This document shows positions 23,909 through 27,826 of a stretch of 27,826 bases of DNA, one piece after another. Position 1 is the stretch's first letter. The number at the start of each line of letters is the position of its first letter. The notes below the pieces were generated by a model. It was not told the DNA's origin and did not search any database. It saw only the letters and a program-made list of their open reading frames with translations. The stretch is from Bacteroidota bacterium (GTDB lineage Bacteria > Bacteroidota > Bacteroidia > Flavobacteriales > Flavobacteriaceae), in assembly GCA_023386585.1 (NCBI GenBank), contig JAEWJM010000023.1:1-27826 (forward strand), written 5' to 3'. The position numbers and the translations under genes were made by a program.

Positions 23909-24253
23909 TTATTTTACTTTATTCAGGATTGCTTTGAAAGCTTCCGGGTGGTTCATTGCAAGGTCGGCGAGAACTTTACGGTTCAGCTCGATTCCTGCTG
24001 CTTTTACTTTACCCATGAATTGTGAATAGCTCATTCCTTCCAGGCGTGCACCTGCGTTGATACGCTGGATCCACAGTGCGCGGAAGTTTCTTTTGTTTTG
24101 CTTTCTGTCGCGGTATGCGTAAAGCATCGCTTTTTCAACCGCGTTTTTAGCAACTGTCCAAACGTTTTTGCGTCGGCCAAAGAAACCTTTGGCTTGCTTC
24201 ATAATCTTTTTTCTGCGTGCCCTTTTGGCAACTGAATTTACTGATCTAGGCAT
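23909..24253 (-). CDS. rplT: 50S ribosomal protein L20
   Basis: A 114-residue basic protein that binds 23S rRNA early in 50S assembly. It opens MPRSVNSVAKRARRKKIMKQAKGFFGRRKN and has the RNFRALWIQRINAGAR block near residue 50, both diagnostic. Length is normal for the family. In many bacteria L20 also represses its own operon by binding an mRNA leader. The 161-base spacer before it holds a heptamer array; I do not recognise a known L20 leader structure there. It is the last gene of the operon. Confidence 0.98.
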   Translation of the reverse strand: MPRSVNSVAKRARRKKIMKQAKGFFGRRKNVWTVAKNAVEKAMLYAYRDRKQNKRNFRALWIQRINAGARLEGMSYSQFMGKVKAAGIELNRKVLADLAMNHPEAFKAILNKVK

Positions 24254-24353
24254 AATTTAATGTTTTTTGTAGCAGGCGCCCTTTTTTCAAAGGAACTTGA
24301 AGCCGTGCTCCAGGGTTATTTTAACTGTTTTAACCGGAGGAAAAGCTGGTATT

Positions 24354-24409
24354 GGGTTCAGGGCTCATGGCTCAGGGATTTCCCTGTTCCTCGCGCCTTG
24401 TACCTTGCA
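24354..24409 (-). repeat. Degenerate heptanucleotide array in the rpmI-rplT spacer
   Basis: Eight units in exact 7-bp register on the plus strand: GGGTTCA, GGGCTCA, TGGCTCA, GGGATTT, CCCTGTT, CCTCGCG, CCTTGTA, CCTTGCA. Read on the minus strand, a CAAGG-type block comes before a CCCTGA-type block, the same order as at 7740-7810. It begins 5 bases after the rpmI stop. Confidence 0.8.
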
Positions 24410-24414
24410 CCAAT

Positions 24415-24612
24415 TTAGATTATCCTCAATTGTTGTTTAACGCTTTTCTCGTCTGTTGGATGAACCAAAGCTGAGTGCGTCAACGCCAACTTGCGTTTTT
24501 TCGACTTTTTGGTCAGGATGTGGCTTTTGAAGGCGTGTTTCCTTTTGATTTTACCGGAGCCAGTAACTTTGAATCGTTTCTTGGCGCTGGATTTGGTCTT
24601 CATTTTAGGCAT
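24415..24612 (-). CDS. rpmI: 50S ribosomal protein L35
   Basis: A 65-residue, very basic ribosomal protein of the large subunit. MPKMKTKSSAKKRFKVTGSGKIKR is the diagnostic N-terminus, and the length is exactly typical. It lies between infC and rplT, the conserved order, with 91 and 161 bases of spacer on either side, longer than usual because of repeats. Confidence 0.98.
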   Translation of the reverse strand: MPKMKTKSSAKKRFKVTGSGKIKRKHAFKSHILTKKSKKRKLALTHSALVHPTDEKSVKQQLRII

Positions 24613-24682
24613 TTTTCCTAATTTATTTAATTTACTACTTACTTTCTTTTTGGCCTCACCCCAATGGTTGCGTACATTAATT

Positions 24683-24706
24683 CCCCCTTTGGGGGCTAGG
24701 GGGCTA
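24683..24706 (-). repeat. G/C-run hairpin and tandem octamer after infC
   Basis: CCCCC-TTT-GGGGG is an inverted repeat, followed by two copies of GGGGGCTA, the second ending in the infC stop codon region. It may attenuate transcription or slow decay between infC and rpmI. No T-run follows on the minus strand, so it is not a classical terminator. Confidence 0.55.
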
Positions 24707-25261
24707 CTTTTTCTTCTTCGGCGCGATGAACATGATCATCCGCTTTCCTTCGAGCACCGGAAGGGCTTCTACTTTTCCGAACTCTTCCAGATCCTGGGCG
24801 AGCCTCAGCAAAAGAATTTGACCCTGGTCTTTATAGATGATCGAACGTCCTTTAAAGAAAACGAATGCTTTCAGCTTTGAGCCTTCTTTAAGGAATTTTT
24901 CGGCATTCTTGCGTTTGAACTCATAGTCATGCTCATCGGTCTGAGGTCCGAAACGGATCTCTTTGATGGTGACCTGGGTAGATTTTGCCTTCAAAACCTT
25001 TTCGCGCTTCTTTTGCTCGTACACGAATTTTTTATAATCCATGATCTTGCAAACGGGCGGATCGGCATTCGGGGAGATTTCGACCAGGTCAAGTTCCTGC
25101 TGGTCGGCCATTCTCATGGCGTCGGTAGTTTTGTAAACTCCCGGCTCTACGTTTTCGCCCACAAGCCTAACTTCCGGAGTGTTGCGGATGTGCTGGTTGA
25201 TTCGGTGGGCATCTTTTTTTTCTACCCGAGGCTGGTAACCTCTGTTACTTCTAATTGCTAT
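24704..25261 (-). CDS. infC: Translation initiation factor IF-3, non-canonical start codon
   Basis: A 185-residue factor if started at ATA 25261. IF-3 binds the 30S subunit, blocks subunit joining and rejects non-standard start codons. The conserved N-terminus (AIRSNRGYQPRVEKKDAHRIN) is fully encoded upstream of the first GTG (25162), yet this part contains no ATG, GTG or TTG in frame; an in-frame TAA lies five codons before the ATA. Start candidates are ATA (25261) or ATT (25255). E. coli infC uses AUU for autoregulation. The middle has DLVEISPNADPPVCKIMDY, and the C-terminal domain ends MFIAPKKKK. It is 48 bases after thrS. Confidence 0.95.
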   Translation of the reverse strand: MAIRSNRGYQPRVEKKDAHRINQHIRNTPEVRLVGENVEPGVYKTTDAMRMADQQELDLVEISPNADPPVCKIMDYKKFVYEQKKREKVLKAKSTQVTIKEIRFGPQTDEHDYEFKRKNAEKFLKEGSKLKAFVFFKGRSIIYKDQGQILLLRLAQDLEEFGKVEALPVLEGKRMIMFIAPKKKK

Positions 25262-25309
25262 GACTTTTCTATTTTAAGTTAAACTACTTTTAATTTGCGT
25301 TTGGCAAAA

Positions 25310-27262
25310 CTAGCTGTTGAATGTCTTCAGCGTTTTGCCGATCTCTTCCTGTACCATTTGGACGAAATCTGAAATTGACACCGTCGAATTGCCTTTGCCT
25401 TCCTGTCCGTGGCGCCGCACAGAAATGGTTCCGTTGCGTTCCTCTTCTTCGCCTACTATAAGCATGAAAGGATATTTCTGGCCTTCTGCATCGCGGATTT
25501 TCCGGCCGATGGTTTCGTTGCGATTGTCAATTAGGGCGCGAATTTCGTGATTTTCCAGCAAATCCAAAACTTTTTTCGCATAATTTTCATATTTCTCGCT
25601 CAATGACAGGATAATAGCCTGTTCCGGCATTAGCCATAGTGGGAAGTTGCCTCCGGTGTGCTCGAGCAGGATTGCAATGAAGCGTTCCATCGATCCGAAT
25701 GGCGCGCGGTGAATCATAACCGGGCGGTGCAGCTCGTTGTCTGATCCTTTGTAGCTTAGGTCGAAACGCTCCGGCAGATTGTAATCCACCTGGATGGTTC
25801 CCAACTGCCATTGGCGTCCGAGGGCATCTTTAACCATGAAGTCGAGCTTTGGTCCGTAAAACGCGGCTTCTCCATATTCGACGACCGTATTCAGTCCTTT
25901 GTCGCGTGCCGCGTTGATGATCGCGTTTTCGGCTTTCTCCCAATTTTCATCGGAACCTATATATTTTTCGCGATTTTCCTGGTCGCGTAATGAGATTTGC
26001 GCAGTAAAATTCTCGAATCCGAGCGATCCGAATACGTAAAGTACGAGATCAATTACTTTCTTGAATTCGGAATCCAATTGGTCGGGCATGCAGAAAATGT
26101 GCGCATCGTCCTGCGTAAATCCACGAACGCGTGTGAGTCCGTGCAGCTCGCCACTTTGTTCATACCGGTAAACGGTTCCGAATTCGGCATATCGTTTCGG
26201 GAGGTCTTTATACGACCACGGACGGCTGTTGTAAATTTCACAGTGATGCGGACAGTTCATTGGCTTTAGCATGAACTCTTCGCCTTCCTGCGGCGTGGAG
26301 ATCGGCTGGAAGCTGTCGGCTCCATATTTCGCAAAATGGCCTGACGTTACATATAAGTCTTTGTGCCCGATGTGCGGCGTCACAACCTGTTCGTAGCCCG
26401 CCTTTTTCTGGGCGCGTTTCAGGAATTGCTCAAGCCTGTCGCGAAGTGCTGCGCCTTTTGGAAGCCAAAGTGGTAGGCCTTGGCCGACTTTCTGCGAGAA
26501 GGTGAAAAGCTCCAGTTCTTTTCCCAGCTTGCGATGGTCGCGGCGTTTGGCCTCTTCAAGAAGCTCCAGATATTCAGTCAGGTCTTTTTGTTTCGGAAAT
26601 GAAATCCCGTAAACACGCGTCAGCTGCTTATTTTTTTCGTCACCGCGCCAGTAGGCTCCGGCAACGCTCATGATTTTCATCGCTTTGATGAGTCCGGTAT
26701 TCGGTATATGCCCGCCACGGCACAGATCGGTAAACGTCGAATGGTCACAAAAAGTAATTGTTCCGTCTTCAAGGTTTTCGATCAGTTCGACCTTATATGG
26801 GTTGTTCTCGTTCTTGTAAAAAGCAAGTGCATCGGCCTTCGACGCCGAGCGCATTTTGAATTCGTGCTTTTCACGGGCTATTTCAAGGACACGGTCTTCG
26901 ATTTTTTTGAAATCCGCTTCGGAGATTTTCTGGTCACCAAAATCCACATCATAATAGAAACCGTTTTCAATTGCCGGCCCGATGGTAAGCTTGATTCCCG
27001 GATACATTTCGGCAAGCGCCTGCGCCAGTACGTGCGAAGTCGAATGCCAGAAGGCTTTCTTTCCCTCTTTATCGTTCCAGGTGTAAAGTACGAGTGCGCC
27101 GTCGGCCGTCAAAGGAGTCGTGGCTTCGAGAGCAGTATCGTTAAAGGAGGCCGAAATTACATTTCTTGCAAGTCCTTCACTGATGCTTTTGGCAACGTCC
27201 ATCGGAGTTGTCCCACTTTCAAATTCCTTTACCGAGCCGTCGGGTAGCGTAATCTTGATCAT
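25310..27262 (-). CDS. thrS: Threonyl-tRNA synthetase
   Basis: A 650-residue class II synthetase that charges tRNA-Thr and edits mischarged serine. The TGS domain (1-60) is followed by the editing domain with HSTSH near residue 77. The catalytic core has MNCPHHCEIYNS (zinc Cys), the motif 2 region with YRYEQSGELHGLTRVRGFTQDDAH, and motif 3 VMIHRAPFGSMERFIAILLEH. The C-terminal anticodon-binding domain starts near 545 (LWLMPEQAIIL). Length is standard. It heads the operon and has a full promoter upstream; no T-box or obvious tRNA-like leader is seen in the short leader. Confidence 0.98.
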   Translation of the reverse strand: MIKITLPDGSVKEFESGTTPMDVAKSISEGLARNVISASFNDTALEATTPLTADGALVLYTWNDKEGKKAFWHSTSHVLAQALAEMYPGIKLTIGPAIENGFYYDVDFGDQKISEADFKKIEDRVLEIAREKHEFKMRSASKADALAFYKNENNPYKVELIENLEDGTITFCDHSTFTDLCRGGHIPNTGLIKAMKIMSVAGAYWRGDEKNKQLTRVYGISFPKQKDLTEYLELLEEAKRRDHRKLGKELELFTFSQKVGQGLPLWLPKGAALRDRLEQFLKRAQKKAGYEQVVTPHIGHKDLYVTSGHFAKYGADSFQPISTPQEGEEFMLKPMNCPHHCEIYNSRPWSYKDLPKRYAEFGTVYRYEQSGELHGLTRVRGFTQDDAHIFCMPDQLDSEFKKVIDLVLYVFGSLGFENFTAQISLRDQENREKYIGSDENWEKAENAIINAARDKGLNTVVEYGEAAFYGPKLDFMVKDALGRQWQLGTIQVDYNLPERFDLSYKGSDNELHRPVMIHRAPFGSMERFIAILLEHTGGNFPLWLMPEQAIILSLSEKYENYAKKVLDLLENHEIRALIDNRNETIGRKIRDAEGQKYPFMLIVGEEEERNGTISVRRHGQEGKGNSTVSISDFVQMVQEEIGKTLKTFNS

Positions 27263-27282
27263 TGTCCTTATATTAAAGTGCG

Positions 27283-27313
27283 CAAATATAGTTTATAGGG
27301 CACAGACCTACAA
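27283..27313 (-). promoter_or_regulatory. Promoter of thrS-infC-rpmI-rplT
   Basis: On the minus strand TTG (27311-27313) is followed after 20 bases by TATATTTG (27283-27290), a full match to the Bacteroidota consensus. The leader is about 15 bases and begins close to the ATG. Confidence 0.8.
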
Positions 27314-27347
27314 TATTCGTCAAGGTTTTCGCTGATCCGATTTTTGG

Positions 27348-27442
27348 GCGTGCCGCCGTCGCCACTTTTTGGGCCTGTTCAGCGGTCTGCAACGGCGTCG
27401 GGCTGTTCGCAGTGCACGGCACTTTGCTTACATCCCTCACGC
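27348..27442 (-). repeat. Structured dispersed element, copy D (GCGTG/CACGC subfamily)
   Basis: Read on the minus strand it opens GCGTGAGGGATG and closes GGCGGCACGCC, both shared with copy C. AGTGC pairs with GCACT in the inner hairpin, and GCCGTTGC pairs with GCGACGGC (one T-G) in the second hairpin. It lies between the divergent thrS and rRNA promoters. Confidence 0.7.
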
Positions 27443-27636
27443 GTGTTCCTGCAAGTGAGAGCGTAATATACTTTGTTGAAAAAAGTTTCAGGAAAAATTT
27501 GGTTACAATATCTGCTCTGTTATATCTTTGCCATCCGGTTTTTGAGCAGCAGCTCAGGAATTATGTAAAAAGTTCATTGTTTCTTGTTGAAAATCAGGCA
27601 CTGAAAAATATTAAGAAATGTTTTTATATTTTTTTC

Positions 27637-27666
27637 TTGCATTATCAAAAAACACTTGTACTTTTG
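27637..27666 (+). promoter_or_regulatory. Strong promoter, probably of an rRNA operon
   Basis: TTG (27637-27639) is followed after 19 bases by TACTTTTG (27659-27666), a perfect consensus match. The 30 bases upstream are very A/T-rich, as in an UP element. Confidence 0.82.
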
Positions 27667-27826
27667 CACCCGCTTTGAGAACGAAAGTTCGGCAGGCGAA
27701 AAAGAAAGAAGACACGTTCATAGACATATTGGATTGACAGCACTTTATCAGCGATGATAAAGGAGCAGAGAGTAAGGAAGAATTGAGTTAGAATCAGAGA
27801 GGGCTTTGGGAAGGACATTAGCCGTA
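27667..27826 (+). other. Probable 5' leader of an rRNA operon, cut by the window edge
   Basis: There is no open frame here. GTTCATAGACATATTG followed by GATTGACAGC (from about 27717) resembles the conserved motif that precedes 16S and 23S rRNA in flavobacteria. CTTTATCA-GCGA-TGATAAAG (27743-27762) is a perfect 8-base stem with a GNRA tetraloop. The 16S gene itself would lie to the right. The last 60 bases show nothing else I recognise. Confidence 0.6.

Noticed and set aside
24254..24353. L20 autoregulatory leader before rplT
   Set aside because: I could not draw a pseudoknot or a 23S-like L20 site with confidence; only weak short hairpins are visible.
26708..27247. 179-residue open frame antisense to thrS
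   Set aside because: It lies inside the TGS and editing domains of thrS and resembles no family.
27412..27678. 88-residue open frame near the right edge
   Set aside because: It runs through structured element D and the rRNA promoter and has no plausible start context.

Overview
The window reads as a chromosomal segment of a Flavobacterium-like bacterium (Bacteroidota, Flavobacteriaceae). The evidence is threefold: promoters of the Bacteroidota form TTG-N19/20-TAnnTTTG, little Shine-Dalgarno sequence, and protein families typical of the group (FKBP-like lipoprotein, S9 peptidase, GldL-like helices, split transketolase). GC content looks high for the genus by eye; I did not compute it. The left edge cuts a tRNA-Lys gene and the right edge lies in what looks like an rRNA operon leader. 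Both are repeated sequences, so the window may be a whole contig.

Layout, left to right. 1-171: two identical tRNA-Lys(UUU) genes on the minus strand. 298-2867: aroK, a PyrR-like phosphoribosyltransferase coupled to an Hsp15-like S4 protein, and an FKBP-like lipoprotein. 2918-6388: a two-gene transketolase and a GT39-type membrane glycosyltransferase, all minus. 6604-9799: tgt, an LptF/G permease and an EamA transporter, all plus. 9914-11379: a PadR regulator with a GldL-like membrane protein, minus, behind a promoter that carries a palindrome in its spacer. 11604-15214: accA and dnaB (plus), then a YihY/BrkB protein (minus). 15366-18944: a secreted protein of a family often labelled asparagine synthetase B, and a convergent DPP-IV-type peptidase. 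19039-23679: a cyanophycin locus, with cphA (minus) divergent from cphB-iaaA (plus). 23909-27262: thrS-infC-rpmI-rplT, minus. 27637-27826: a strong promoter and the start of an rRNA leader.

The cyanophycin locus is a complete cycle. CphA polymerises Asp and Arg, cyanophycinase cuts the polymer to beta-Asp-Arg, and the isoaspartyl peptidase releases the amino acids. The thrS-rplT block is the usual translation operon, with an infC that lacks a standard start codon at its conserved N-terminus.

The most interesting non-coding signals are two intergenic repeat classes. The first is a structured element found four times (6421, 11459, 23759, and 27348 on minus) in two subfamilies. Its ends pair as GCGTT/AACGC or GCGTG/CACGC, and it holds an inner hairpin with a bulged C and a second GCC/GGC hairpin. 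The base changes are compensatory, which points to a structured RNA. The second is a set of degenerate tandem arrays with a strict 7-bp period but different unit sequences at each site (7740, 9787, 16643, 16786, 24354).
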